Assembly (NCBI GenBank): GCA_946886995.1
Contig: CAMPJU010000032.1
Location: 1-9,948 of the forward strand
Direction: 5' to 3'
Origin: an uncultured Lysobacteraceae bacterium
Lineage (GTDB): Bacteria > Pseudomonadota > Gammaproteobacteria > Xanthomonadales > Xanthomonadaceae
Length of the DNA: 9,948 nucleotides
The notes beneath the pieces are model-generated. The model was not told the origin of the DNA. It saw only the letters and a program-made list of their open reading frames with translations, and searched no databases. Every line of letters begins with the position of its first letter. Position 1 is the first letter of the stretch. The position numbers and the translations under genes are program-made. Positions 1-6,677 of the stretch are shown here, piece after piece.

Positions 1-1242
1 GGTGTTCTTGGTGATGTTGTCGACGTTGTACCAGTGGCTGGACAGCACGATCGTGTCCGAGAACGCGTCGTACGGGCGCGGCTGGAACTCCTCGGTCTGC
101 TGGTAGGTCAGGCTGGCGCGGTGCCAGTCGCTGATGTTCCAGTCGATCTTGGCCAGGTAGCGCTTGTTGTCCAGGTTGCTGCCGGTGGACCCGTACACGC
201 CCGGCTGCAGGCCCAGGTCGGTCGCGATGGCGATCGCCTGGTCGATGTCGGCCTGGGTGACGTCGCCGTTGGCCAGGCCGTCGGAGTTGGACGCGCCGCC
301 GAAGTTCTCGATCGTCTGCTCTTCATAACCGGCGAAGAAGAACAACCGGTCCGTGAGGATCGGGCCACCGATGGTGAAGCCCTGGGTCTCGTCCTTTTCG
401 AAGCCGCCGTATTCCTGGCCGTCGATGTCGCCCATCCAGTCGGCGTCGCGGATCGCGTAGTACACCGAGCCGTGGAACTCGTTGGTGCCCGACTTGGTGA
501 CCGCGTTGACGGTGGCGCCGACGGTGTCGGAGGCGACGTCGTAGTCGGAGACCTTCAGGTCGTACGCGGCGATGGTGTCGACCGAGATCGGGGTGCCGGT
601 GTACGGCATGCCGTTGGCGTTCAGGCCGAACGGGTCGCCCTGGCTCATGCCGTCGACGGTGATGTTGTTGAAGCGGTTGTTGACGCCGGCCACCGAGATC
701 GAACCGTTGCCGGCGTCGATCACCTGGATGCGCGGGTCGAGGCGGGCGATGTCGTCGAGCGAGCGGTTCGCCTGCGGGGTGATCTCCAGCTGGCGGCCGC
801 TGACCGAGGTGCCGACGCCCTTGTTGTCCGAATTGAAGGTGTCGAGCAGGCGCGACGCGGTCACCTGGACCCGCGCGAGGTCGACCGCGTCCGCCGTGGC
901 CAGCTGCGCGTCGACGGTGCTGACCTGGTTCAGTTCCAGGTAGACGCCTTCCTCGGTGTCCGTGCCGGCGCCGGTCTTGGTGACGGTGATGTTGTACGGA
1001 CCGCCGACGCGCAGGCCGCGCGCGTTGTAGCGACCGCTGGCATCGGTGGTCGCGCGGCTGGTCGTGCCGGACTCGACGTGCGTGATCACGACCTCGGCAC
1101 CCACGACGGGCTGGCCGGAACTGTCGGTGACCATGCCGTTGAGGCCGGACGACGTGCTCTGCGCGAAGGCGGGCGCTGCCGCCAGGGCGGCCAGCAGGCC
1201 GAGGGTGAGCCGGGACATCCGGACGGGTTTGCGATGGGTCAT
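1..1242 (-). CDS. Oar-like TonB-dependent receptor, N-terminal part
   Basis: This is the first 414 codons of an outer-membrane TonB-dependent transporter; the C-terminal barrel lies beyond the left edge. Residues 1-27 form a signal peptide: basic start (HRKPVRMSR), hydrophobic run (LTLGLLAALAAAP), likely cleavage after AFA (residue 27). Residues 33-95 (GLNGMVTDSSGQPVVGAEV, then TTDASGRYNARGL) form a carboxypeptidase-regulatory-like beta-sandwich, typical of the Oar/OmpA-like receptor group. A TonB-box-like stretch follows near residue 122 (LARVQVTAS). The plug covers roughly residues 140-250 (RSLDDIARLDPRIQV, NNITVDGMSQGDPFG, SDTVGATVNAVTKSGTNEF), and early barrel strands start near IGGPILTDRLFFFAGYEEQ. 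The chosen ATG has GAGG 8 bp upstream; an in-frame ATG at 1257 would add 5 residues but has a poorer ribosome site. The substrate cannot be told from the sequence; relatives in xanthomonads are often linked to carbohydrate or peptide uptake. Confidence 0.93.
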   Translation of the reverse strand, partial: MTHRKPVRMSRLTLGLLAALAAAPAFAQSTSSGLNGMVTDSSGQPVVGAEVVITHVESGTTSRATTDASGRYNARGLRVGGPYNITVTKTGAGTDTEEGVYLELNQVSTVDAQLATADAVDLARVQVTASRLLDTFNSDNKGVGTSVSGRQLEITPQANRSLDDIARLDPRIQVIDAGNGSISVAGVNNRFNNITVDGMSQGDPFGLNANGMPYTGTPISVDTIAAYDLKVSDYDVASDTVGATVNAVTKSGTNEFHGSVYYAIRDADWMGDIDGQEYGGFEKDETQGFTIGGPILTDRLFFFAGYEEQTIENFGGASNSDGLANGDVTQADIDQAIAIATDLGLQPGVYGSTGSNLDNKRYLAKIDWNISDWHRASLTYQQTEEFQPRPYDAFSDTIVLSSHWYNVDNITKNT

Positions 1243-1303
1243 GGCGAGAGGCCTCATGCAGGAAGCGGTGCAGGAAGGAAACGGCTGGATGCAGTGCGCC
1301 GGC

Positions 1304-1319
1304 CGGACACGCGTGTCCG
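1304..1319. promoter_or_regulatory. 16-bp perfect palindrome in the receptor leader
   Basis: The arms CGGACACG and CGTGTCCG form a perfect 16-bp palindrome with no spacer, 62 bp upstream of the receptor start codon. Perfect dyads of this length next to a regulated gene are often operator sites for dimeric repressors. It lies between the likely promoter region (about 1371-1400) and the start codon, which would suit a roadblock repressor. In GC-rich DNA some chance palindromes are expected, and no regulator gene is adjacent, so the role is inference only. Confidence 0.35.
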
Positions 1320-1370
1320 CCAGCCGACAGGTGTTGCGAATGGGGGTCCCCTGGCAGCCATGGCGGCCTG

Positions 1371-1390
1371 CTGGTTAACACCAGTTTAAC
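1371..1390 (-). promoter_or_regulatory. AT-richer repeat region, possible receptor promoter or operator
   Basis: This is the only AT-rich patch in the 218-bp gap upstream of the receptor. It holds an inverted repeat CTGGT-TAAC-ACCAG (1371-1384) and two similar blocks, GTTAAC (1374-1379) and GTTTAAC (1384-1390), whose starts are 10 bp apart, one helical turn. Read on the minus strand, it would place a promoter or activator site about 130 bp before the receptor start. I could not assign convincing -35 and -10 hexamers, so the class of site is uncertain. Confidence 0.35.
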
Positions 1391-1429
1391 AGCGTAAAGA
1401 CCGTGTGTGGCAGTTCGGAGACACGCTCA

Positions 1430-1461
1430 CGGGGCATTCCCCGATGGCCCGGGAGGGGGCC
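1430..1461 (-). terminator. Two adjacent GC hairpins after yhgN, weak terminator candidate
   Basis: Just after the yhgN stop codon (minus strand) there are two short stem-loops. The first has a 5-bp stem, GGCCC with GGGCC (1446-1450 with 1457-1461, touching the stop codon). The second is CGGGG-CATT-CCCCG in plus-strand terms (1430-1443). Neither is followed by a T run, so this is not a canonical intrinsic terminator. It may still end or protect the grxD-SDR-yhgN transcript before the receptor promoter region. Confidence 0.3.
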
Positions 1462-2051
1462 TAGGTTCCCGCGAGGTAGGTCCCCACCCCGTCGAGCAGC
1501 ATCTGCACCGACAGCGCCACCAGCAGCATGCCCATCAGTCGCTCGATCGCCATCAGCACCCGGGTCCCGAGCCATCGGTAGAGGTAGGTGGCCGAGAACA
1601 GGATCGCGGCGGTCAGGCCCCAGGCGATCATCAGCGCCAGGCTCCAGTCGCCCATGCGGCCGGGCTCCTGGCTGCCCATCAGCATCACCGCGGCCATGCC
1701 GGAGGGTCCGGCCACCATCGGGATCGCCAGCGGCACGATGAAGGGCTCGCCCTCGGGCAACTCCCCCATCAGGCCCTCGGGTGGCGGGAAGATCATCCGC
1801 AGGCCGATCAGGAACAGGACGATGCCGCCGGCGATGGACACGGACTCCTGTCGCAGGTGCATCGCCTCGAGCACGTACTGCCCGCCCCACAGGAACAGCA
1901 TCAGCACGCCGAGTGCGATCAGCAGCTCGCGCGCGATGACGATCCGCTGCCGGCGCGGCGGCAGCCGGCGCAGGATGCTGAGGAACACCGGGATGTTGCC
2001 CAGCGGATCCAGGATCAGGAACAGCAGCAGCGCGGCCGACGCGACGGTCAT
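1461..2051 (-). CDS. yhgN: YhgN/MarC-family inner-membrane protein
   Basis: A 196-residue integral membrane protein of the MarC (UPF0056) family, closest in my judgement to E. coli YhgN. About six hydrophobic segments are visible, near residues 3-25, 43-63, 71-89, 104-125, 137-157 and 173-193. The family hallmark is the internal repeat of a Pro-rich loop: LDPLGNIPVF (14-23) in the first half and PLAIPMVAGPSGM (107-119) in the second; both are intact. Members are annotated as possible neutral amino acid transporters, but E. coli MarC is not proven to transport and does not confer multiple antibiotic resistance as once thought, so substrate and direction stay open. The ATG at 2051 overlaps the upstream SDR stop codon (ATGA), which implies translational coupling and supports this start over an in-frame ATG 11 codons upstream. 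It is last in the grxD-SDR-yhgN unit. Confidence 0.9.
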   Translation of the reverse strand: MTVASAALLLFLILDPLGNIPVFLSILRRLPPRRQRIVIARELLIALGVLMLFLWGGQYVLEAMHLRQESVSIAGGIVLFLIGLRMIFPPPEGLMGELPEGEPFIVPLAIPMVAGPSGMAAVMLMGSQEPGRMGDWSLALMIAWGLTAAILFSATYLYRWLGTRVLMAIERLMGMLLVALSVQMLLDGVGTYLAGT

Positions 2052-2794
2052 GCGACCGCCGCCTCGCCGGCCACCGGGCTCCACACCTGCCCGCGCCGGC
2101 CGGCCCCCGCGGAGGACAGCAGCTCCACGCAGGCACCCGCGTACCCGGCCGGGTCGCGGGCCACCCTGTCGTCCGCTTCCACATAGGCCCTGGCGCGCAG
2201 CGGCGTCCGCATCGGCCCGGGACGGATGCCCGAGACCCGGACGGCGTCACCCAGCTCGGCCTGCAGCATCGGCACCAGCCCGTCCAGCCCCAGGTGCGCA
2301 AGGCCGTAGCCGCCCCAGAACGCACGACCCACCCGTGCGGGATCGTCGACGGCGAAGACGACGGCGCCATCGGGCGCGCGCCGCAGCAGCGGCAGGCACG
2401 CCTGCGTCAGCCACAGCGGCGCGGTCAGGTTGACGTGGATCGCGCGCGCGAGCGCCGCCGGATCGGTCTGCTCCAGCGGGGTGAGCCCCGCGAACGACGC
2501 CGCGCAGTGCAGCAGCCCGTCGAGCCGGCCGAACTCGTCACCGAGCCGGCCGGCGAGCGCCAGGTGGTCGTCGGGCGACGCGCCCTCCAGGTCCATCGGG
2601 TAGAGCAATGGCGCGGGCGCGCCGCGCGCGACGATCGCGTCGTGCACCCGGTTGAGCTTCGGCACCTTGCGGCCGAGGAGCACGACGGTGGCGCCCGCCG
2701 CCGCGCAGGCCTGGGCAGCCGCGCTTCCCAGGCCGCCGTGCGCGCCGGTCACCAGCACCACGCACCCTTCGAGAGCGTGGCCGTCCTGGTTCAC
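2048..2794 (-). CDS. YciK-like short-chain dehydrogenase with altered catalytic residues
   Basis: A 248-residue Rossmann-fold protein of the short-chain dehydrogenase/reductase family, resembling E. coli YciK along its length. The cofactor motif TGAHGGLG (16-23) is intact, as are the following strand VVLLGRK (37-43), the conserved Asn in HVNLTAPL (N122) and the PG motif of IRPGPMRT (190-197). The active site is unusual. The Tyr is present (Y163 in WGGYGLAH), but the Lys four residues later is His (H167), the Ser 13 residues before the Tyr is Asp (D150 in VFAVDD), and the NNAG-type motif reads HCAA (96-99). It may therefore bind NAD(P) without ordinary dehydrogenase turnover, or use a changed mechanism; the substrate is unknown. 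The start is GTG at 2794, overlapping the grxD stop (GTGA); the stop overlaps the yhgN start (ATGA). This packing supports both ends and one transcript. Confidence 0.88.
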   Translation of the reverse strand: MNQDGHALEGCVVLVTGAHGGLGSAAAQACAAAGATVVLLGRKVPKLNRVHDAIVARGAPAPLLYPMDLEGASPDDHLALAGRLGDEFGRLDGLLHCAASFAGLTPLEQTDPAALARAIHVNLTAPLWLTQACLPLLRRAPDGAVVFAVDDPARVGRAFWGGYGLAHLGLDGLVPMLQAELGDAVRVSGIRPGPMRTPLRARAYVEADDRVARDPAGYAGACVELLSSAGAGRRGQVWSPVAGEAAVA

Positions 2795-3111
2795 GCCTTC
2801 TGCGCCTCGGCGATGATGCGTTCGAGCTCGCCGGACTCGGCCAGCTCCAGGGTGATGTCGCAGCCACCGATCAGTTCGCCGTTGACGAACAGCTGCGGGA
2901 ACGTCGGCCAGTTGGAGAAGCGCGGCAGGTTGGCGCGGATCTCCGGCTCCTCGAGCACGTTGACCGTGTGCAGCCGGCTCGCGCCCGCGGCCTGGAGCGC
3001 CTGCACCGTGCGGCTGGAGAACCCGCACATCGGGAACTGCGGGGTGCCCTTCATGAAGAGGACGATCGGATGGCCTTCGACTTCGGCCTGGATCCGTTGC
3101 AACACGGCCAT
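2791..3111 (-). CDS. grxD: Monothiol CGFS glutaredoxin (Grx4-type)
   Basis: A 106-residue monothiol glutaredoxin. The active site MCGFSSRTVQ carries the single reactive Cys (C29) in the CGFS signature. KGTP (21-24), the WPTFPQLFVNGELIGGCDI segment (near residues 68-86) and the C-terminal helix match the glutathione-binding thioredoxin fold. CGFS glutaredoxins dimerise around a [2Fe-2S] cluster held by glutathione; they act in iron-sulfur cluster transfer and storage, with BolA as a known partner, rather than in disulfide reduction. The ATG at 3111 is chosen because AGGAG lies 7 bp upstream and the family normally begins about here; an open frame extends further upstream but into the promoter region shared with sodB. 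It is the first gene of a three-gene unit, transcribed away from sodB. Confidence 0.95.
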   Translation of the reverse strand: MAVLQRIQAEVEGHPIVLFMKGTPQFPMCGFSSRTVQALQAAGASRLHTVNVLEEPEIRANLPRFSNWPTFPQLFVNGELIGGCDITLELAESGELERIIAEAQKA

Positions 3112-3168
3112 GGAAACGCTCCTGGAACGGGTCGCCGCCACGCCGTGGACAGTGGCGTGACGGGACGT

Positions 3169-3196
3169 GGGGATACAATCGCCCATTGTAATCCCC
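3169..3196. promoter_or_regulatory. Inverted repeat carrying divergent -10 elements for sodB and grxD
   Basis: The left arm GGGGATACAAT (3169-3179) and right arm ATTGTAATCCCC (3185-3196) are inverted copies with a single extra base in the right arm, separated by CGCCC. Each arm contains TACAAT, one on each strand: plus 3174-3179 pointing to sodB and minus 3190-3185 pointing to grxD. Both fit sigma-70 -10 hexamers (TATAAT, five of six). The sodB start would lie about 30 nt downstream and the grxD start about 70 nt downstream. No good -35 box is visible on either strand, which suggests activator dependence. Two face-to-face promoters this close could not easily be occupied together. The arms do not resemble a Fur box closely. 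Confidence 0.55.
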
Positions 3197-3214
3197 AGCC
3201 AGAAGGACATTGCC

Positions 3215-3793
3215 ATGGCGTTCGAACTGCCCCCCCTGCCCTACGACCGCAGCGCGCTGGAGCCGCACATCTCGGCCGAGACGCTCGACTTCCACCACGG
3301 CAAGCACCACAAGGCCTACGTCGACAACCTCAACAAGCTGATCGAGGGCACCGAGTTCGCCGACATGGACCTGGTGGAGATCATCCGCAAGTCGCAGGGC
3401 GGCGTCTTCAACAACGCCGCGCAGGTCTGGAACCACACCTTCTACTGGAACTGCATGGCGCCCAATGCCGGTGGCGAGCCGACCGGCGCGCTGGCCGACG
3501 CGATCGGCAAGGCCTTCGGCGACTTCGCGAAGTTCAAGGAGCAGTTCGGCGAGACCGCGGTCAAGACCTTCGGTTCGGGCTGGGCCTGGCTGGTGCAGCG
3601 TCCCGACGGCGCGCTCGCGATCGTCAGCACCTCCAACGCCAACAACCCCCTCACCGGCGACGACACGCCGCTGATGACGTGCGACGTGTGGGAACACGCC
3701 TACTACGTCGACTACCGCAACGCGCGCCCGAAGTACGTCGAATCGTTCTGGAACCTGGTGAACTGGGACTTCGTCGCGTCGAACATGAAGTGA
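3215..3793 (+). CDS. sodB: Iron superoxide dismutase
   Basis: A cytoplasmic superoxide dismutase of 192 residues, the usual SodB length, converting superoxide to oxygen and hydrogen peroxide. All four metal ligands are in the expected places: H27 in FHHGKHH, H74 in WNHTFYW, and D157 and H161 in [10 protein letters not shown]. The second-sphere Gln is at position 70 (AQVWNH), and the C-terminal [11 protein letters not shown] matches the family. Gln70 in this place favours iron over manganese as the metal, though cambialistic forms exist. The start [11 protein letters not shown] is the standard SodB N-terminus, and AGAAGGA about 7 bp upstream serves as ribosome site; an in-frame ATG 16 codons earlier falls inside the promoter repeat and is rejected. 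It is monocistronic: grxD is divergent upstream, and purK meets it end to end with 4 bp between stop codons, so no separate terminator fits. Confidence 0.97.
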   Translation: MAFELPPLPYDRSALEPHISAETLDFHHGKHHKAYVDNLNKLIEGTEFADMDLVEIIRKSQGGVFNNAAQVWNHTFYWNCMAPNAGGEPTGALADAIGKAFGDFAKFKEQFGETAVKTFGSGWAWLVQRPDGALAIVSTSNANNPLTGDDTPLMTCDVWEHAYYVDYRNARPKYVESFWNLVNWDFVASNMK

Positions 3794-3800
3794 CGCGTCA
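3791..3800. other. Palindrome holding both convergent stop codons
   Basis: TGACGCGTCA is a perfect 10-bp palindrome: the first TGA is the sodB stop on the plus strand, and the complement of the final TCA is the purK stop on the minus strand. The two genes therefore end 4 bp apart, and any transcript that stops downstream of either gene must be antisense to the other. No intrinsic terminator is visible here. Confidence 0.8.
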
Positions 3801-4961
3801 GCCGCGCAGGCGCGCGATGGCCGGGGCGACCTGGGCTTCGCGGCCGAGCGCGGTGCCGATGGATCGGAGCGCGGCCGCCAACGCGGCGGGCGAGTCCGCA
3901 CGCACCGTGGCGTGGCCCACCTTTCGCCCCGGGCGGGCGGCCTTGCCGTAGTCGTGCCAGTGGCCACCCGGCTCGGACAGCACCGGTGCCGGGCCCGGCA
4001 TCTCCCCGATCCAGTTCAGCATGCAGGCACTCCCGACCATGCGGGTGTCGCCGAGCGGCAAGCCGAGCACCGCGCGCAAGTGGTTCTGGAACTGGCTGGT
4101 CTCGCTGCCTTCGATGGTCCAGTGACCGGAGTTGTGCACTCGCGGGGCCAGTTCGTTGGCCAGCAGCGTGCCGTCCCGGCAGAACAGTTCGAGCGCGAAC
4201 ACGCCCACGTAGTCCATCGCCTCGGCGAGCGTCCTGGCGTGGGCGATCGCCGTCCCCGCCAGGCCGGCGTCGACGGTCGTGGGTGCCAGGCTCGCCGACA
4301 GCACGCCGTCGACATGCCAGTTCTCGGTCAGGGGCCAGGCGCGGAATTCGCCGTCGCGACCGCGCACCGCGACCACGCTCATTTCCCGGTCGAACGGAAC
4401 GAAGGCCTCCAGGATCAGCCCGACCTTCGGTGCCTGCGCGCCCAGCGCCGACCAGGCGGCATCGATGTCCTTGGCGGATCCGCCCCGCAGCCGGTGCTGG
4501 CCCTTGCCGTCGTACCCGAGGCGCCGGGTCTTGAGGATGCACGGCGCGCCGATGCGCGCGACCGCGGCCACCAGGTCCTCGCGCGAATCGACCGGCTCGT
4601 AGGGCGGCACCGGGATGCCGAGTTCAGTGAACAGGCGTTTCTCGGCCAGCCGGTCCTGCGCCACGGCGAGCGCCTGCGGGCTCGGGAACACCGGGATGCG
4701 TTCCGCCAGCCAGCGCGCCGATTCGGCCGGCACGTTCTCGAAATCGAAGGTGGCGACATCGACCTGCGAGGCGAAGCGCGCGAGCGCTGACTCGTCGCGC
4801 CAGTCGCCCACCACCATCGGCGCAAACTGTCCCGCGCACGCATCGGCGACAGTGTCCATGACCAGGAAGCGGAGGCCGAGCGGTGCCCCCGACAGGGCGA
4901 GCATCCGCGCGAGCTGGCCGCCGCCGAGGATGCCGACCGTCAAGGGGCGCTGCGTGTCCAT
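3798..4961 (-). CDS. purK: N5-carboxyaminoimidazole ribonucleotide synthase
   Basis: A 387-residue ATP-grasp enzyme that makes N5-CAIR from AIR, ATP and bicarbonate in de novo purine synthesis; its product is passed to PurE. The preATP-grasp N-terminus TVGILGGGQLARML (8-21) is diagnostic. The nucleotide-binding part shows CILKTRRLGYDGKGQ (141-155) and PFDREMSVVAVRG (189-201). The metal/phosphate region is LLANELAPRVHNSGHW (266-281), followed by SETSQFQNHLRAVLG. The length is slightly above the E. coli enzyme (about 355), with extra residues mainly at the C-terminus. The ATG at 4961 lies 10 bp after the purE stop, with GAGG about 8 bp upstream. It is the second gene of the purE-purK unit and ends against sodB. 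Confidence 0.97.
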   Translation of the reverse strand: MDTQRPLTVGILGGGQLARMLALSGAPLGLRFLVMDTVADACAGQFAPMVVGDWRDESALARFASQVDVATFDFENVPAESARWLAERIPVFPSPQALAVAQDRLAEKRLFTELGIPVPPYEPVDSREDLVAAVARIGAPCILKTRRLGYDGKGQHRLRGGSAKDIDAAWSALGAQAPKVGLILEAFVPFDREMSVVAVRGRDGEFRAWPLTENWHVDGVLSASLAPTTVDAGLAGTAIAHARTLAEAMDYVGVFALELFCRDGTLLANELAPRVHNSGHWTIEGSETSQFQNHLRAVLGLPLGDTRMVGSACMLNWIGEMPGPAPVLSEPGGHWHDYGKAARPGRKVGHATVRADSPAALAAALRSIGTALGREAQVAPAIARLRG

Positions 4962-4971
4962 CCTTCCCGCC

Positions 4972-5466
<495 letters not shown>

Positions 5467-5490
5467 GTGTCCTGCCTTCCAGCGTCAAAA

Positions 5491-5503
5491 CGGTATTCTA
5501 CCG
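5491..5503. promoter_or_regulatory. Short inverted repeat with overlapping -10-like boxes, purE / Trm112-like
   Basis: CGGTA-TTC-TACCG is a 5-bp inverted repeat in the 58-bp divergent gap. The minus strand reads TAGAAT (5500-5495), a fair -10 box that would give purE a leader of about 20 nt. The plus strand reads TATTCT (5494-5499), a weaker -10 for the Trm112-like gene. No matching -35 boxes are visible. The site is plausible because it is the only AT-rich stretch in the gap. Confidence 0.4.
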
Positions 5504-5524
5504 ACCCCGCGCTCGGACACACGC

Positions 5525-5794
5525 ATGGACCGGAAGTTGCTGGACATCCTCGCCTGCCCCGCCACGCGGCAACCGCTGGCGGTGCTGGAGTCGCGCGGCC
5601 TGGACGCGCTCAATGCCGCGATCCTCGCCGGCGGTGTCCACAGGGTCGACGGGACGCCCCAGGCCGACCCCCTGCGCGAAGCCCTGGTCACCCGGGACCG
5701 CAAGCTGGCCTACCGCGTGGACGACGGCATCCCGGTGCTGCTGGTCGAGGAAGGCATCGCCACGGGACAGGTGGCCGGCTTTCCTAAGGCATGA
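5525..5794 (+). CDS. Trm112-like small protein lacking the zinc cysteines
   Basis: An 89-residue protein whose ends match the bacterial Trm112/YcaR family: MDRKLLDILACPATRQPL at the N-terminus and RKLAYRVDDGIPVLLVEE near the C-terminus. Trm112 proteins are small partners of methyltransferases; the bacterial ones are poorly characterised. Two things differ from the E. coli protein (about 60 residues). Only one Cys (C11) remains, so the four-Cys zinc knuckle seen in eukaryotic forms and the CPxC pattern of YcaR are absent. There is also an insertion of roughly 30 residues (about 25-55, ALNAAILAGGVHRVDGT and onward). I recall this longer form from other xanthomonads, so it is probably functional there. 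It lies 10 bp before nadC and is likely cotranscribed with it. Confidence 0.85.
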   Translation: MDRKLLDILACPATRQPLAVLESRGLDALNAAILAGGVHRVDGTPQADPLREALVTRDRKLAYRVDDGIPVLLVEEGIATGQVAGFPKA

Positions 5795-5804
5795 GTCCGA
5801 AGGG

Positions 5805-6671
5805 ATGAGCCCCGTGGCACCCGATCCCGCGGTCGTCGCCGGCGACGTGGCCCGCGCACTCGCGGAGGACGTGGGCAGCGGCGACGTGACCGCCGCGCTG
5901 CTGCCGGACACGACCGACGACGCGTACCTGCTGTGCAAGGAACCGGCCGTGGTCTGTGGCCGGCCGTGGTTCGACGCCTGCGTCCGCGCACTGGACCCCG
6001 ACGCGCGCATCGACTGGCGCGTCGCCGAGGGCGACCACGTGACGGCCGGCACCGTGCTCGCCACCCTGCGCGGCCGCGCCCGGGCCCTGGTCACCGCCGA
6101 GCGGACCGCGCTGAACTTCATGCAGACGCTTTCGGCGACGGCGACCACGACTGCCGCGCACGTCGCCGCCGTGGCCGGCACCGGCACCCGGATCCTGGAT
6201 ACCCGCAAGACCATTCCCGGCCTGCGCCACGCGCAGAAGTACGCGGTGCGCACGGGAGGCGGGACCAACCACCGCATGGGGCTGCACGACACGGTGATGC
6301 TGAAGGAAAACCACGTGCGCGCGGCGGGGTCGATCGCCCGGGCCGTGGCCGCGGCGCGCGCATCGCAGCCGGCCCTCCCGCTGATCGTCGAGGTGGAGAC
6401 GATCGCGCAGCTGGAAGAAGCACTTGCCGCGGGTTGCGAGCGCATCCTGGTGGACGACTTCGCGCCTGCGATGCGGCGGGAGGCCGTGCGGATCGCGCGC
6501 GGCGCCCCCTGGAACGGCAGGATCCCGCTGGAGGTGTCGGGTGGCGTGGGCCTGGACGGCTTGCGTGCGATCGCGGACGACGGCGTGGACTACATCTCGA
6601 TCGGCGCGCTCACCAAGCACGTGCGTGCGATCGACCTGTCGATGAAGCTCGGCCCGCCTCCGACGACGTAG
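5805..6671 (+). CDS. nadC: Nicotinate-nucleotide diphosphorylase (quinolinate phosphoribosyltransferase)
   Basis: A 288-residue enzyme that joins quinolinate and PRPP to give nicotinate mononucleotide, carbon dioxide and pyrophosphate in de novo NAD synthesis. Motifs in order: LAEDVGSGDVTAALLP (19-34), AERTALNFMQTLSATAT (98-114), RILDTRKTIPGLRHAQKYAV (129-148), GGGTNHRMGLHDTVMLKENH (151-170) with the quinolinate and PRPP contacts, VEVETIAQLEEAL, EVSGGVGLDGLRAIA and YISIGALTKHV. Together these leave little doubt. The start is not certain: the ATG at 5805 has AAGGG directly against it, while an in-frame GTG at 5814 has the same AAGGG at a better distance of 9 bp. The choice alters only three residues. 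It follows the Trm112-like gene by 10 bp and converges on the FHA gene with 6 bp between stops. Confidence 0.97.
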   Translation: MSPVAPDPAVVAGDVARALAEDVGSGDVTAALLPDTTDDAYLLCKEPAVVCGRPWFDACVRALDPDARIDWRVAEGDHVTAGTVLATLRGRARALVTAERTALNFMQTLSATATTTAAHVAAVAGTGTRILDTRKTIPGLRHAQKYAVRTGGGTNHRMGLHDTVMLKENHVRAAGSIARAVAAARASQPALPLIVEVETIAQLEEALAAGCERILVDDFAPAMRREAVRIARGAPWNGRIPLEVSGGVGLDGLRAIADDGVDYISIGALTKHVRAIDLSMKLGPPPTT

Positions 6672-6677
6672 CGCGTT

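Noticed and set aside
34..1389. A 451-codon open frame on the plus strand opposite the TonB-dependent receptor
   Set aside because: Its translation is low-complexity Val/Asp/Gly/Arg-rich sequence typical of the antisense of a GC-rich gene, while the minus strand gives a clear signal peptide, regulatory-like domain and plug.
3145..3151. GTGGACA as a -35 box for sodB
   Set aside because: It lies 22 bp from the TACAAT hexamer, too far for a sigma-70 promoter.
2795..3967. Upstream extension of the SDR reading frame on the minus strand through grxD and across sodB
   Set aside because: The extension lies out of frame with grxD and antisense to sodB. The SDR homology begins only at the GTG at 2794, which overlaps the grxD stop.
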